Source of the DNA: Bacilli bacterium
Lineage (GTDB): Bacteria > Bacillota_I > Bacilli_A > RF39 > UBA660
Direction: 5' to 3'
DNA length: 12,894 bases
NCBI GenBank assembly: GCA_028699175.1
Contig: JAQVVC010000019.1
Span: forward strand, 1,532 to 14,425
Shown: positions 12,851-12,894 of the stretch, one piece after another
Numbering within the stretch: position 1 is the first letter of the stretch
Layout: each line of letters opens with the position of its first letter
Notes under the pieces: model-generated
Databases searched by the model: none
Told to the model about the DNA's origin: nothing
The model's input: only the letters and a program-made list of their open reading frames with translations
Translations under genes and position numbers: made by a program

Positions 12851-12863
12851 TTCAAGTTTTTTT
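12832..12863 (+). terminator. Rho-independent terminator overlapping the rplQ end
   Basis: ACTTGAATT (12835-12843) and AATTCAAGT (12849-12857) are perfect inverted repeats of nine bases with a five-base loop, GGTAT. A G-T pair and A-T pairs can extend the stem outward at 12832-12834. The right arm runs straight into seven T (12857-12863). This is the layout of an intrinsic terminator, though the stem has few G-C pairs. The rplQ stop TAA lies at the loop and right arm. The reverse strand lacks a T run at the matching place, so it should work in the + direction only. Confidence 0.85.
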
Positions 12864-12894
12864 ATGAAATTTTAATAAAAGTTAAAAAAAAGGT
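12864..12894. other. Short AT-rich tail after the terminator
   Basis: These 31 bases hold no gene. There is an ATG-AAA-TTT-TAA mini-frame and a run of eight A ending in GGT at the window edge. The reverse of that run is a T tract, which could belong to a terminator of a convergent gene beyond the window, but this cannot be judged from here. Confidence 0.4.

Noticed and set aside
12864..12875. Small frame ATG-AAA-TTT-TAA after the terminator
   Set aside because: Only three codons, no ribosome binding site, and it follows the terminator T run.

Overview
This window is a continuous stretch of the universal S10-spc-alpha ribosomal protein cluster. It reads entirely on the + strand, from the last codons of rplC to the end of rplQ. 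It holds 27 complete genes and one partial gene: 23 ribosomal proteins (L3 only as a tail), plus secY, adk, map, infA and rpoA. I recognise all of them by conserved sequence and by order. No stretch over 300 bases lacks a gene, and almost every junction is an overlap or a gap of under 20 bases.

The DNA is strongly AT-rich (I estimate roughly 30% G+C by eye; not computed). Several traits point to a low-GC Gram-positive (Bacillota/Mycoplasmatota-like) bacterium: the short zinc-type S14, the four-cysteine adenylate kinase lid, zinc-type L36, the order secY-adk-map-infA-rpmJ-rpsM-rpsK-rpoA-rplQ without rpsD, and strong AGGAGG ribosome binding sites. TGA works as a stop (adk, map) and Trp is TGG, so the code is the standard bacterial one and not the Mycoplasma code. 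An uncultured gut-type lineage of Bacilli or Mollicutes relatives is my guess, not something the sequence proves.

Layout: positions 1-3981 are the S10 part (rplC tail, rplD, rplW, rplB, rpsS, rplV, rpsC, rplP, rpmC, rpsQ). Positions 3994-9027 are the spc part (rplN, rplX, rplE, rpsN, rpsH, rplF, rplR, rpsE, rplO, secY); rpmD (L30), which usually lies between rpsE and rplO, is absent. Positions 9027-12850 hold adk, map, infA and the alpha part (rpmJ, rpsM, rpsK, rpoA, rplQ). A Rho-independent terminator begins inside the last codons of rplQ. I see no internal promoter or leader RNA, so the simplest reading is one transcript that starts upstream of the window, with translation coupled gene to gene.

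The products build both ribosomal subunits, start translation (IF-1), insert proteins in the membrane (SecY), remove the initiator methionine (Map), balance adenine nucleotides (Adk) and transcribe (RpoA). There is no new gene system here. What is unusual is inside the conserved genes: a non-canonical P-loop in Adk, altered exit-tunnel loops in L22 and L4, changes in an L2 signature, added charged tails on L3, L24 and S5, and frequent fusion of TAG stops with the next ribosome binding site.
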